Positions 1 through 9,581 of a stretch of 64,000 bases of DNA are shown piece by piece. The position numbers were made by a program, and so were the translations under genes. The notes under the pieces were generated by a model. It was given only the letters and a program-made list of their open reading frames with translations. It searched no databases and had not been told where the DNA came from. The stretch covers positions 4,002,501 through 4,066,500 of the forward strand of contig NZ_CP053348.1 in the NCBI RefSeq assembly GCF_013394595.1, read 5' to 3'. The stretch is from Winogradskyella forsetii. Lineage in GTDB: Bacteria; Bacteroidota; Bacteroidia; Flavobacteriales; Flavobacteriaceae. Position 1 is the first letter of the stretch. Every line of letters starts with the position of its first letter.

Positions 1-476
1 ATCAAATTAACACATTGTTCTTTTACATTTAATTCAACTAAACGATCGTACTTTTTTTCCTCATCCTGAATTGCATTTAATTCCTCACGGTGAATTCTAT
101 AGACATCTCTAATATTTCGTAACCAGCCGTTCAACACACCTAAATCTGCAGATTGCATAGCTGCCTTGACGCCTCCGCAAGCATAATGGCCGCAAACTAC
201 TACATGATTCACTTTTAAATGTGAGACCGCATACTCCACTACGGACATGGCATTTAAATCAATACCAGAAACCATATTAGCAATATTACGATGTACAAAA
301 ACTTCTCCCGGTCCCAAACCCATTAATTCTTCAGCCGTTACCCTACTATCGGAACAACCTATAAATAACAATTCAGGGTTTTGTCCTTTTCCTAATTCCT
401 CAAAATAATTGGCATCGACAGCTAACTTGTCTTTAATCCATTTTTTGTTGTTACTAAATACGTTCTCTATATCCAT
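1..476 (-). CDS. can: beta-carbonic anhydrase, C-terminus outside window
   Basis: Interconverts CO2 and bicarbonate in the cytoplasm using a zinc ion. Translating from the ATG at 476 gives about 158 residues before the window edge, so the gene is partial only because of the window. The beta-class zinc site is visible: CSDSR with Cys41, Asp43 and Arg45, then HYACGG with His97 and Cys100. The family is usually about 200-220 residues, so roughly 50-60 are missing. The start lies 6 bases after the stop of the SulP transporter upstream, so the two are almost certainly co-transcribed and could pass substrate in series. It belongs to a different subgroup from the second carbonic anhydrase at 3102-3728, which has HTSCGA instead of HYACGG. 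Confidence 0.93.
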   Translation of the reverse strand, partial: MDIENVFSNNKKWIKDKLAVDANYFEELGKGQNPELLFIGCSDSRVTAEELMGLGPGEVFVHRNIANMVSGIDLNAMSVVEYAVSHLKVNHVVVCGHYACGGVKAAMQSADLGVLNGWLRNIRDVYRIHREELNAIQDEEKKYDRLVELNVKEQCVNL

Positions 477-482
477 AATTGC

Positions 483-2345
483 CTAATGTACGTCTTTTAC
501 GTTAGACCTCACCCATTGCAGACAAGTTTTGAAATCTTTAAAAATATGTTCTGTAGGAATAAAGTCTGGAATAATATCAATACGCTCCATCATATAACGC
601 GGTTGTTTTAATAGCCCTACAAACAAGACTTGTATGTTATCCATTTTCAATTCTTGAAGCATATCTTCCATGGCATAAAGACCTGATTGGTCCATATACT
701 GCATGCGCCCTAACCTTATAATAACTATTTTTGCTGTTTTGGGAATTTGAGAAGTTAAAGCTTGAAAATCGCTAGTAGAGCCAAAAAACAAAGGCCCTTT
801 AACATGTTTTATAAAAACTTCCTCTCTTAAACTTGAAGGAAAACCTCCTTCATCTGCCCACGTTTCTTCCTTCAAAGATTTTACATCTGAGCGTTCTGCT
901 GTTAAATCCCCTATTTTCTTCATAAACATTAATGAAGCAATAACCAACCCAATACCTACGGCATAAACTAAATTCCAAAATGTCGACAACACCAAAACAA
1001 CAAGCATTATCAAGACTTCTGAACTTAATTTAATCGGCCCAAAGCTAATGTCTTTTGGTAATGCCGGAATCGCTTTTAACCCTTTATAATCCATCACTCC
1101 AATACCTACAGTAATCAAAATCCCTGCTAATACTGCAGCAGGAATCTCAGATGCTACAGGCCCTAAGGCCAAAAGAATAACAAGCAGTAAAACACCAGCA
1201 ATCATCCCTGATAATCTTGTTTTGCCTCCAGAATTAATATTAACGACGGTACGGATTGTTGCTCCTGCTCCTGGAAGACCTCCGAAAATAGCACCAATAC
1301 TATTACCAATTCCTTGACCAACCAATTCCTTGTTGGGCTTATGCTTTGTTTTGGTCATATTATCAGCAACCACACTAGTTAACAACGAATCGATAGCGCC
1401 CAATAAAGCTAAGGTTATCGCCGTAAAAATATAGGGTGTTAAAGATGCTAAACTAAAACCTGTAAAAATCTCAATATGAGGTAATGGTAATCCTGATGGA
1501 ATTTCCTCAATGGGTCTATAATCCAATCCAAAACCGTAAGCTACCCCTGAGACTACGATTAATGCAACTAACGCACTTGGTATTTTAGAAGTCACCCTCT
1601 TAAAACCATAGACGATGAATATCGTCGATAATGCTAAAATGAGTTCTAACCAATTGATGTTTTTTAAAGCTCTTGGCAATACTTTAATTGTGCCTAAAAC
1701 ACCCGAGCTTGCAGACTTTGCCAAGGTCTGGGATTCTTTTCCAATATCATCTTCGGTGGTGAGCTTGGCACGCCTAATAGTTTCTTCAAAATTCTCTAAA
1801 ACGAGAATACCTTCGCCGGCTTCCTCCTTTAAAATATTCTCTAAAATTAATTCTTCTGCTAGCGGCTTAAACTGACCAACTAAGTCAATATCTTCTTTAG
1901 GATAATAACCAACAGCAGGTAAAATTTGAGTCACTAAGATAATAACACCAATAGCAGTCATAAATCCAGACACTACGGGATATGGAATATACCTAATGTA
2001 TTTACCTAAGCCAATGGCTCCAAGTCCTATTTGTATAAGACCTGCTAATAAAAATACGGTTAAAATTGCTGGGAGCGCTTTTTCCACACTACCGTCGTTT
2101 GCGGCAATAATACCGGCTATAACTACCATGCTTACAGCGGTCATTGGTGCTGTAGGTCCAGATATTTGTGTATTGGTGCCACCAAATAGTGCCGCAAAGA
2201 AACTTATGAAAATAGCGCCATATAAACCTGCGCTAGGCCCAAGACCCGATGACACCCCAAAAGCTAATGCTAACGGCAGTGCTACAATACCTGCCGTAAT
2301 GCCACCAAAAGCATCACCTTTGACATGTTTAAAGAAGTCTTTCAT
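483..2345 (-). CDS. SulP family inorganic anion transporter with STAS domain (possible bicarbonate uptake)
   Basis: A 620-residue inner-membrane transporter of the SulP/SLC26 family. The N-terminal half opens with the typical segment GGITAGIVALPLALAFGV (residues about 15-32) and is followed by many hydrophobic helices. A charged loop at about 150-225 is longer than in the paralogue at 4574-6166. A cytoplasmic STAS domain fills the last 110 or so residues (around VKGPLFFGSTSDFQ and MDQSGL). SulP proteins move sulfate, bicarbonate or other anions with sodium or protons. Adjacency to carbonic anhydrase favours bicarbonate, as in BicA-like members, but substrate cannot be read from sequence. It heads a two-gene unit with the carbonic anhydrase. 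Confidence 0.93.
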   Translation of the reverse strand: MKDFFKHVKGDAFGGITAGIVALPLALAFGVSSGLGPSAGLYGAIFISFFAALFGGTNTQISGPTAPMTAVSMVVIAGIIAANDGSVEKALPAILTVFLLAGLIQIGLGAIGLGKYIRYIPYPVVSGFMTAIGVIILVTQILPAVGYYPKEDIDLVGQFKPLAEELILENILKEEAGEGILVLENFEETIRRAKLTTEDDIGKESQTLAKSASSGVLGTIKVLPRALKNINWLELILALSTIFIVYGFKRVTSKIPSALVALIVVSGVAYGFGLDYRPIEEIPSGLPLPHIEIFTGFSLASLTPYIFTAITLALLGAIDSLLTSVVADNMTKTKHKPNKELVGQGIGNSIGAIFGGLPGAGATIRTVVNINSGGKTRLSGMIAGVLLLVILLALGPVASEIPAAVLAGILITVGIGVMDYKGLKAIPALPKDISFGPIKLSSEVLIMLVVLVLSTFWNLVYAVGIGLVIASLMFMKKIGDLTAERSDVKSLKEETWADEGGFPSSLREEVFIKHVKGPLFFGSTSDFQALTSQIPKTAKIVIIRLGRMQYMDQSGLYAMEDMLQELKMDNIQVLFVGLLKQPRYMMERIDIIPDFIPTEHIFKDFKTCLQWVRSNVKDVH

Positions 2346-2399
2346 GTTGTATTTTTTCCTAAGTTAATCTAATATCCTTAGATATTCAATTTGTCTAAC

Positions 2400-3086
2400 T
2401 CAGAAATTTACAAATGCTATAATATTTATTTGATCTCTTCCAGAAGTTTCAAAATACTGATTCATGTAGCCTAATTCCAATCTTAAATTATCTGAAAACT
2501 TATAGCCTAAACCTCCATAAACTCTATTTCTATCAAAGATTGAAGATTCTGTATTCAAGAATATTTCGTTATAGGCAGAAAGGTATAATGGATTTTTGCC
2601 GCCTTCCTTATATTGAAGTGGAACATTGATTCCCAAAAAATACCTAAATCGCATTCTAAAGTCGTCCTCAACGAAACGTTGTTCAAAACGGTAACGATGA
2701 TTCAAACCAACTTTTCCAACATTTTGTTTTGTTATAAACTGTTGAAAAATTCGGTGCTCGTTTACGGATACTTTTTCGTCTGTATCACCAACATAATTTT
2801 CAGATAAAATATAACCATAACCCAACAAAATATTGTTGTTGTTTTCGGTTAAGTTATAGCCAATACCTGTTCTTAAAAGCAACTGCTCTAAATCTCCAAT
2901 GGCATTGTAATTTCTATACTGAACCTCGTTATGGATATTCCATTTAGAATTCAGTTTTTTATTACCAATGTAAATTAACCAATTTCCTAAATTACTATCT
3001 TGACCCACAGCAAAAAAAGGCAACACTAATGCGATGATTAGTGTTGCTATTTTACTTTTCTTTTTCATTTTAAATTGACTCATCAA
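2400..3086 (-). CDS. DUF2490 family outer-membrane beta-barrel protein
   Basis: A 228-residue exported protein. The signal peptide (MKKKSKIATLIIALVLPFF followed by AVGQ) suggests the real start may be the third Met, at 3068. The mature part consists of alternating aromatic and polar strands (YRYRFEQRF, RMRFRYFLG, LRLELGYMNQY) and ends in FVNF with a terminal Phe, the usual C-terminal signature of an outer-membrane barrel. This matches DUF2490, a family of unknown function common in Bacteroidota. It sits between the carbonic anhydrase at 3102 and the SulP at 483, so it may be a porin-like partner of anion uptake. That role is inferred only from position. Confidence 0.8.
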   Translation of the reverse strand: MMSQFKMKKKSKIATLIIALVLPFFAVGQDSNLGNWLIYIGNKKLNSKWNIHNEVQYRNYNAIGDLEQLLLRTGIGYNLTENNNNILLGYGYILSENYVGDTDEKVSVNEHRIFQQFITKQNVGKVGLNHRYRFEQRFVEDDFRMRFRYFLGINVPLQYKEGGKNPLYLSAYNEIFLNTESSIFDRNRVYGGLGYKFSDNLRLELGYMNQYFETSGRDQINIIAFVNF

Positions 3087-3101
3087 TTCGTTGTCTATTT
3101 A

Positions 3102-3728
3102 TTAGTAAAATTCAACGGCACCAGTATTAACATTGTACATAGCTCCAATAATTTTAATTTCTCCGTTTTTCTCCATTTCGGTTAAGATTGGACTCTCAGC
3201 GTGAATTCTATCTATGGTTAACTCTACGTTCTTTTTGGAAACTTCGTCAACAAAATCTAAATTTGCAGACGTTCGTAAACTTTCATCTTTAGGTTCTGAT
3301 ACTGCATTTACAGCAGGTGTAATTTTTTGTATTAATTTGGTTAAATTACCCATTTCCGCATGGTCACATGCGCCTTTAACAGCTCCACAGCTTGTATGAC
3401 CTAGTACAACTATTAACTTTGTTCCTGCCAATTTACAAGCAAACTCCATACTCCCTAAGATATCTTCGTTTACAAAATTTCCAGCAATTCTTACACTAAA
3501 AATATCCCCTAACCCTTGGTCAAAAACCAATTCAGCAGACACTCTTGAATCTATACAACTTAATATGGTTGCAAATGGGAACTGACCATCGCTTGTATCA
3601 TTTACCTGTTCTAAAAGATTACGGTTGGCTTTCAAATTATCTTGAAACCGCTGATTTCCTTCTTTTAAAAATTCTAATGACTTTTCTGGTGTCATTGTTG
3701 ACTGGGTTTCTCTTGTATGTGCTTTCAT
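3102..3728 (-). CDS. beta-carbonic anhydrase, second copy
   Basis: A 208-residue complete beta-class carbonic anhydrase. Zinc and catalytic residues are visible: CIDSR (Cys58, Asp60, Arg62) and HTSCGA (His111, Cys114). No signal peptide is seen, so it is expected in the cytoplasm. The first dozen residues before MTPEKSLEFL may not all be translated, since Met12 is an alternative start. It is clearly diverged from the carbonic anhydrase at 1-476, so this is not a recent tandem duplicate. It follows the universal stress protein gene by 38 bases and precedes the DUF2490 gene by 15, consistent with one transcript of inorganic-carbon genes. Confidence 0.95.
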   Translation of the reverse strand: MKAHTRETQSTMTPEKSLEFLKEGNQRFQDNLKANRNLLEQVNDTSDGQFPFATILSCIDSRVSAELVFDQGLGDIFSVRIAGNFVNEDILGSMEFACKLAGTKLIVVLGHTSCGAVKGACDHAEMGNLTKLIQKITPAVNAVSEPKDESLRTSANLDFVDEVSKKNVELTIDRIHAESPILTEMEKNGEIKIIGAMYNVNTGAVEFY

Positions 3729-3766
3729 CTTTATTTAATTTTTTTATTTATTTAAATTCTGTTTAA

Positions 3767-4567
3767 TTATACTCTCGAAACCAGTAGCGAAACATTCAAC
3801 TTATTGACCACTTCTCTCAGTGATATTTGCTTTGCATTAGTTGTTTTGTTTTTAGCTCTATCTACATACAATAAATTAATACTGTTTTTTTTGAGATACG
3901 AAGAGAGCGTTGTCATAGCGTTGTCATTTTGCTCAAAAACATATTCTACCAGTTTTTCCCCATTGATGCTAGCATTTTCGTCTTGAACTTTTTGACTATT
4001 TATAATTTTAAACGATATTAATGGTGTCGTTGTATGTGTTATTAAATCTTTAGAAAACTCAGTGTCAAAAGTGCTATTGGAGCCATTTAAGACACCTAAG
4101 CTCATTTTTTCATTGGGCACCAACGCATTTTCGTTTGAAGAAATCATTATAACACCATTAAAAAGTTTTAACACAAAAAGTGTAATACTATCTCCTATAA
4201 GTTGAAACGGAGGTGAATCACGTTGGCCTAAAACAATAATATCTGGTTGAGATGATTCAATGTAATCACTAATTTCATCTTTAATATTTCCAAATGAAAA
4301 ATTATAATCTATCTCTACCTCATATTCCTTGGAAACAGTATTAACTAAGGCTTCGATCTCCTTTTTAGTTTTATTTTGCTCTTCATTTAAAATACGCATT
4401 GCAGATAACTGATTATCCGTATTAATAATGTTTATGTGTTCTTTAACATGAAATAATTCAATTTTTGCATCTATCATATTAGCCAAACTCACACTACTTT
4501 TTAAGGTGGTACGTGCCATTTTATTCAAATCTGAAAGTACAAGTATTTTATACTTATAATTTTTCAT
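3767..4567 (-). CDS. universal stress protein family protein
   Basis: A 266-residue soluble protein. The first half has the Usp fold: YKILVLSDLNKMA, a helix, a strand ending in ELFHVKEH, and the nucleotide-side segment PDIIVLGQRDSPPF at about residue 110. The second half is a divergent repeat of the same fold (MSLGVLNGSNSTFDTE near 155). Two-domain Usp proteins of this length are common in Flavobacteriia. It starts 6 bases after the stop of the SulP gene at 4574-6166, so it is co-transcribed with a transporter and a carbonic anhydrase. Usp partners of SulP transporters may act as nucleotide-sensing regulators, but this is inference from position. Confidence 0.8.
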   Translation of the reverse strand: MKNYKYKILVLSDLNKMARTTLKSSVSLANMIDAKIELFHVKEHINIINTDNQLSAMRILNEEQNKTKKEIEALVNTVSKEYEVEIDYNFSFGNIKDEISDYIESSQPDIIVLGQRDSPPFQLIGDSITLFVLKLFNGVIMISSNENALVPNEKMSLGVLNGSNSTFDTEFSKDLITHTTTPLISFKIINSQKVQDENASINGEKLVEYVFEQNDNAMTTLSSYLKKNSINLLYVDRAKNKTTNAKQISLREVVNKLNVSLLVSRV

Positions 4568-4573
4568 AATGGT

Positions 4574-6166
4574 CTAGCTTAAACTTATATCTGATTTTGG
4601 TCTCAATTGAAAGAACTCAATAAAACTTGGAGGATTTTCAACTATACCTCTTTTTGAAATTAATTTGATATCAATATTTCTTTCTTTGGCCTTGAAAGCA
4701 AAATCGTCGAGAATTTCAACAATATCGTAATCCAAATATCTGGTTTTGGTCACATCAAATTCTAAAGAGGTATCTCTAGGCAAACTATCTAATTCTTTTA
4801 AAATCGCACCTTTGTTAAAGAACGTAACTTCTTCAGCAAGCTCCATTTTAATTTTATGTTTTCCGTTACTCTTATCTTGGATATGTAAGAAATGTGAGTT
4901 TTGGTAGCTTTTTATTAGTATTACAACTATACCTACTGCTAATCCTAAACCAATACCCACCAATAAATCTGTAAATACGATTCCTACTACGGTAACAAAA
5001 AACGGTACTGATTGTTTCCAGCCTAACTTATACATTTTCTTAAATAAAGCTGGCTTTGCCAATTTATAACCTACAATTAGTAAAATGGCGGCTAAAACAG
5101 ATAAAGGAATTTTATTCAGTAACGTAGGAATTAAAATCACTGAAATTAGTAAAAGGAAACCATGAATAATTGCAGACATTTTCGTCTTTCCACCAGATTG
5201 AATATTCGCAGAACTTCGCACGATTACTTGCGTTATAGGAAGTCCACCTATCAACCCTGATATTATATTACCCGTCCCTTGAGCTAATAACTCTCTATTT
5301 GTTGGCGTTACATTTTTATCAGGATCTAATTTATCCGTAGCTTCCACACAAAGCAAGGTTTCCAAACTTGCTACTAGTGCAATTGTAAAACCTACAATCC
5401 AAACTTCTGGATTTGTAATCACTGCAAAATTAGGGAAACTGAATTGGCCAATAAAAGAGTCAAAATCATCTGGAACAGGAACACTTACCAAATGTGATTC
5501 TGCAATAGCAAGCGTATCATTAGACTGTGTGACCACATAAAAAATGATACCGACCACAACAGCGACCAAAGGTCCTTGAATGATTTCGAAAATTTTTCCT
5601 TTTTTGGATAGTACATTGCTCCATAACAACAAGATACCCAAAGATATAAAGCCAACAATCATGGACCCTAGGATAAGGTTGTCAAAAATATGCCAAATTG
5701 CCGAGAAGGTGTTTTCACCAGACATTTCAAAAAAGCTATCAGCTCCTTCAGGTTCAGCGTCATACCCAAAGAAATGAGGAATTTGTTTCAGAATAATAAT
5801 AATTCCGATACCTGTAAGCATGCCTTTAATCACTGAAGAAGGAAAATAATAGCCTATAATTCCGGCTTTTAAAATCCCAAATACCAATTGAATAATTCCA
5901 CCAAGAACCACCGCAACCAAGAAGTTTTCATAACCTCCCAAGGTGCCGATGGCTGTTAGTACAATTGCTGCTAGGCCAGCAGCAGGTCCACTTACTCCTA
6001 TTTTAGATCCACTTAAAGATCCGACTATAATTCCTCCAATAATTCCGGCTATTAAACCAGAGAAAAGAGGTGCTCCACTGGCTAAAGCAATACCTAAACA
6101 TAATGGTAATGCCACAAAAAATACAACGACACTTGCAGGTAAATCGCTTTTTAAAGTTTTAAACAT
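4574..6166 (-). CDS. SulP family inorganic anion transporter, second copy
   Basis: A 530-residue SulP/SLC26 permease. It opens with LPASVVVFFVALPLCLGIALASG at about residues 9-31, has roughly 10-12 hydrophobic segments, and keeps a conserved GLIGGLPITQVIVRSSANIQSGG-type helix region at about 300-325. The C-terminal STAS-like domain begins near residue 440 and is shorter than in the paralogue at 483-2345. It leads the transcript SulP, Usp, carbonic anhydrase, DUF2490. Together with the other SulP and carbonic anhydrase it suggests dissolved inorganic carbon uptake for carboxylation reactions. Sulfate transport remains possible. Confidence 0.93.
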   Translation of the reverse strand: MFKTLKSDLPASVVVFFVALPLCLGIALASGAPLFSGLIAGIIGGIIVGSLSGSKIGVSGPAAGLAAIVLTAIGTLGGYENFLVAVVLGGIIQLVFGILKAGIIGYYFPSSVIKGMLTGIGIIIILKQIPHFFGYDAEPEGADSFFEMSGENTFSAIWHIFDNLILGSMIVGFISLGILLLWSNVLSKKGKIFEIIQGPLVAVVVGIIFYVVTQSNDTLAIAESHLVSVPVPDDFDSFIGQFSFPNFAVITNPEVWIVGFTIALVASLETLLCVEATDKLDPDKNVTPTNRELLAQGTGNIISGLIGGLPITQVIVRSSANIQSGGKTKMSAIIHGFLLLISVILIPTLLNKIPLSVLAAILLIVGYKLAKPALFKKMYKLGWKQSVPFFVTVVGIVFTDLLVGIGLGLAVGIVVILIKSYQNSHFLHIQDKSNGKHKIKMELAEEVTFFNKGAILKELDSLPRDTSLEFDVTKTRYLDYDIVEILDDFAFKAKERNIDIKLISKRGIVENPPSFIEFFQLRPKSDISLS

Positions 6167-6226
6167 ATTAATGATGATTTATTATTAATGAAAAAATGTA
6201 CATAGTTATTTTTAATATTTTGTTGA

Positions 6227-6238
6227 GGACAAATGTCC
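6227..6238. promoter_or_regulatory. short inverted repeat upstream of the SulP gene
   Basis: GGACA-AA-TGTCC lies about 60 bases before the SulP start codon at 6166, in the only sizeable gap before the inorganic-carbon genes. Five-base arms are short and could arise by chance, so an operator role is only a suggestion. Confidence 0.2.
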
Positions 6239-6375
6239 AACGAATCAAAGGTCTTAAACCAGAGATCCCGCCAAATACTAAATCAATTTCAGCACAGGAG
6301 CGGGATTAGTTCAACTAACTATTTTGAATGCATTTCTTAGCAATCTTTTCAAAACAAAGTTTCACTAATAAAATA

Positions 6376-6669
6376 TTAAATGAAATCGGGCGGTGGGGAA
6401 ATTAAATTGAGATGTGGTTTTGGATACTGCTTAAATGTATATCCAATAGAACTAGTATTTACCTCTTCTTCAAAAAAACCACTGGAATTTGGATTAGAAG
6501 GTTCTAAAACCAACTTTACGTGTTGATTTTCTTCTTCTTCCGCAATACTATAGAAACAAGTGACATCTGAAGTATCATCAAAAGATACAATAATCGTAGG
6601 TGCAGAGATGAATACCATTAAAAGAATGGTAAAAAACACTGCTGATTTATATTTGTATTTCTGAGTCAT
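6376..6669 (-). CDS. small exported or membrane protein of unknown function
   Basis: A 97-residue protein. One hydrophobic segment (FFTILLMVFISAPTIIVSF, about residues 12-30) may be an uncleaved signal anchor. The rest is acidic then proline-rich and ends in SPPPDFI. I do not recognise a family. It stands alone on the minus strand between batE and the SulP gene, with 47 bases to batE and about 210 to SulP. A plausible ATG and normal codon use support it as real, but small size limits certainty. Confidence 0.6.
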   Translation of the reverse strand: MTQKYKYKSAVFFTILLMVFISAPTIIVSFDDTSDVTCFYSIAEEEENQHVKLVLEPSNPNSSGFFEEEVNTSSIGYTFKQYPKPHLNLISPPPDFI

Positions 6670-6716
6670 AATCCGTAAATATAAGACTAAGAAATTAACA
6701 AACTGTTAAATAAGTT

Positions 6717-7475
6717 CTAAAAATCCTTTAACATTTTGATGTCTTTGGAAGGAATCCAACCTGTGGAATTATCAGCTAATTGAATCTCATTCCAATCGTC
6801 GTAAGTTTCCAATACTTGAACCTTGGTACCTTCATATAGTCTAAAAACTTCTTCACTAGTAGGGTTAGGATCTGTTTTTACTCTACTTTCTTGCGCAAAG
6901 ACTATCGCCGGATTATCACTTTTATTTAAACCCTCCTTTTGAAAGGCCATAGCCAAAGCAAAACAAGCGATAAATAAACTGACGATACTAGTTACAAAGG
7001 CAATCCTCTTTCTTGAAGTGGAATATGAGAAATGATAGGCCAAGAAGATAATCACAAATAAAATTACGCCTCCAACCGCAATTTTCGCCCAAATATCGGT
7101 ACTGAACGTGTTAACTATATTATTTATAAGTCGTGAAAAACCTACCACCGGAACTTTATCAATAGCATCAATCGTCATATTTTGTGCAAAAGCCAGATTG
7201 TTTTGTATGTCCTTATCATTAGGGTCTAATAATAATGCTTTTTCGTAATAATAAATACTAGGCGCAATATTGTTGAGCTTATAATTGGCATTTCCTAAAT
7301 TGAAATACAACTCTGAAGAATGTTGATTTGAGTCTAAAATAGATTTATATTTATCAATAGCTTCAGCATATTTTCCGTCGTTGTATAAGGCATTCGCTTC
7401 ATCGAAAGTTTTATCATTTTGCGAAAAACCAATGAAACTCAAACAACATAAAAGTAAAATGGTAATGGCTCTCAT
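6717..7475 (-). CDS. batE: BatE: TPR and SH3 domain protein of the Bat operon
   Basis: A 252-residue protein. It has a signal peptide (residues 1-19), TPR-type repeats at about 22-95 (DEANALYNDGKYAEAIDKYK and YFNLGNANYKLNN), two membrane helices at about 130-148 and 160-180, and a bacterial SH3 domain at about 190-250 (VFRLYEGTKVQVLETYDDW). This order is that of BatE in the Bacteroides aerotolerance operon. Its start is one base after the stop of batD, so translation is probably coupled. It is the last gene of the operon. Bat proteins are thought to form an envelope-associated complex under MoxR control, with an unresolved molecular role. Confidence 0.88.
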   Translation of the reverse strand: MRAITILLLCCLSFIGFSQNDKTFDEANALYNDGKYAEAIDKYKSILDSNQHSSELYFNLGNANYKLNNIAPSIYYYEKALLLDPNDKDIQNNLAFAQNMTIDAIDKVPVVGFSRLINNIVNTFSTDIWAKIAVGGVILFVIIFLAYHFSYSTSRKRIAFVTSIVSLFIACFALAMAFQKEGLNKSDNPAIVFAQESRVKTDPNPTSEEVFRLYEGTKVQVLETYDDWNEIQLADNSTGWIPSKDIKMLKDF

Positions 7476-7476
7476 A

Positions 7477-9249
7477 TTATCTAAGTTGTTTATCGATTAA
7501 TGAAATTGTCTTTGCCGCTTTATCGTAATCATTCTGCATGGTCACCTGAGTAATTGGTGTGTAACGTGCTAATTCACAATTTTCTAATATTGAAATGAAA
7601 TCTGAAACCACATCAGGTTCAACGTGTCGTTCTATTAATAGACTTTCGATTTTTTCTTTATTAAAATCACTGGTTTCAATATTCAATTTTGCTTTTAAAT
7701 AGTTATGAAGCGCTTTCTCTAAAGCTAAGTAAAACGACTCTTTTTGTCCCATCGCTTTTTTAGCTTCACTTAAATACTTTTTAGCTAAACGATCTGCTTT
7801 TCTAATACGATTGCCTTGCACGTCTGCATCGCGTTCGTCTTTTTTACGTCTCACCACAATAGCTAAAGGAATCGCTAAGAATGGCAATAACACCAACGAC
7901 CAAAACCCTGTAGAATTAAAGAAGGTTTCTTTTTTAATTGGCAACCAATTTGATCCTGTTTTTATAAAGGCAAATGTATTAGTATCAGGATTTACGCTTT
8001 GCTTTGTACTTGGTGCTGGGTTTTCAGCATTGGTATTTGAAGCCATTGGGCCTTCCAAAACATCGATCACTATTTCTTCTGAAGTGATACGCTTATAACT
8101 TTCGGTATCGGGATCAAAATATGAGAACGAAATACTTGGTACAGGATATTTTCCTCTATACTGTGGTACAATCGTGTAAGTATCTGAAATGCCGCCTTGC
8201 ATTCCGCTTAAATTGGTGCGAACATTTTCTTGATGTTCAGGTTCATAAACCTCTAATGAACTCGGAACGGTTAACTTTGGCAATTCGAATAATTTTAAAT
8301 TCCCTTTTCCTTTAACTTCTAGTTTAGCCTGAAGGGATTCTGTAGCATTCAATTGCGTCTTACTCGTGGTCACATTAAAAGAGAAATTACCAACAGCACC
8401 TTTAAAATCGGAAGGTTTTCCCTGTTCTGGTAACGGTTTCACATTAATCGTTCTGCTACCAGCAGTAACCACTTGTGGCACTTTAGTCATTAAGCGTCTT
8501 CCAAAAATATCACGTCGATTTGATGGCACTTCCACATTGACATCCAATACTAGCGGTTCTAGTTTTAAAGCACCTGTTTTCTGAGGATATAGTACTACTT
8601 TTTTTAGAACTACATAGCGATACTCTTCTCCCTTATAGTCTCCATTCATGACATTGAAACCTTTAACTTCAATATTCTGACTCCAAAAATCATTATATCT
8701 AGGCTTATCTTTTTCCTGCCAACCACTAACCGTAGTTTCTAATGACACATAAAGTTTATAAACTACCGTAATCGCTTCATTGAGGTATGGATCGCTTTTG
8801 CTTACCTCAGCAATGAGATGTACGTTTTCCGCAGCGATATCCGACGCTGCTGTTTCTCCATTGGGTTTGTTAACGGCCGCAGTAACTTCAATAGTGATTG
8901 GAAACGTCTTGTACGTCTCACCATCAATTTCTATTGTGGCTTGCTTTATCGTGAATTTGCCGCGTTGTTTTGGTGCTAAAAAATAACTATAAGTTTTATT
9001 GAACGAACGTTTTCCGTTTCTGGAATAATTACTAACTGAGGTATTTGGACCACCAACCACATCAAAATCCTCAAAACTTGGTGGCACAAAATTGTCGCCA
9101 TCTTGGTTCATTTCAAAATCGATACGCAAGCGCTCGTTAACTCCTAATTTTTTCTTGCTGACTTTGGCTTCAAATTTTATCTGTGCGGAAGCGATACTTG
9201 TAGCAAGTATTAGGAATAATATTGATATGTTTTTTATTATTGGATTCAT
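7477..9249 (-). CDS. batD: BatD: oxygen-tolerance family membrane protein
   Basis: A 590-residue protein with a signal peptide (residues 1-22, ending SIASAQ), a long periplasmic region of beta-sandwich character (about 23-440) with the BatD opening IKFEAKVSKKKLGVNERLRI, one membrane helix at about 452-475 (WSLVLLPFLAIPLAIVV) followed by RRKKDERD, and a cytoplasmic helical tail. This is the standard BatD layout and length. It sits between batC (332-base gap with repeats) and batE (one base). A second BatD-like periplasmic domain occurs in the gene at 12537-14255, so this operon carries two. Confidence 0.9.
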   Translation of the reverse strand: MNPIIKNISILFLILATSIASAQIKFEAKVSKKKLGVNERLRIDFEMNQDGDNFVPPSFEDFDVVGGPNTSVSNYSRNGKRSFNKTYSYFLAPKQRGKFTIKQATIEIDGETYKTFPITIEVTAAVNKPNGETAASDIAAENVHLIAEVSKSDPYLNEAITVVYKLYVSLETTVSGWQEKDKPRYNDFWSQNIEVKGFNVMNGDYKGEEYRYVVLKKVVLYPQKTGALKLEPLVLDVNVEVPSNRRDIFGRRLMTKVPQVVTAGSRTINVKPLPEQGKPSDFKGAVGNFSFNVTTSKTQLNATESLQAKLEVKGKGNLKLFELPKLTVPSSLEVYEPEHQENVRTNLSGMQGGISDTYTIVPQYRGKYPVPSISFSYFDPDTESYKRITSEEIVIDVLEGPMASNTNAENPAPSTKQSVNPDTNTFAFIKTGSNWLPIKKETFFNSTGFWSLVLLPFLAIPLAIVVRRKKDERDADVQGNRIRKADRLAKKYLSEAKKAMGQKESFYLALEKALHNYLKAKLNIETSDFNKEKIESLLIERHVEPDVVSDFISILENCELARYTPITQVTMQNDYDKAAKTISLIDKQLR

Positions 9250-9581
9250 TTTTAATTTTGATACCTACAAGATTTTTAGAACCTTACTTGATTTTCTCAT
9301 TTTTGATATTTCGGATTTTTGAGTTACGATTTACGATTCTGGTAAATCTAAAATCGTAATTCGTTTTAAATCATACTTTCTAGGTTATGACTTCAATTCA
9401 ATTTTAATTAATACCTACAAGGTTTTGGAAACTGTGCAGGAAACTGAGTTTATATATTTACCCTTAAGAGTAAGCAACTTCATGCTTCCAAATTTTAACT
9501 TTCGTTCATTTATATTATTACGATTCGCTTATAATCTAAAATCGTAATTCGTATATCGTAATTCTTCAACCGTAATTCGTC
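9250..9581. other. 332-base gap between batC and batD with degenerate repeats
   Basis: No gene is seen. The gap contains two copies of a dispersed motif close to AAATCTAAAATCGTAATTC (9344-9362 and 9533-9551), which also occurs before the DUF4381-like gene at 14474-14492. It also has several shorter CGTAATTC copies and decayed ACCTACAAG-type repeats. Such a gap is unusual inside an otherwise tightly packed operon. Confidence 0.6.
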
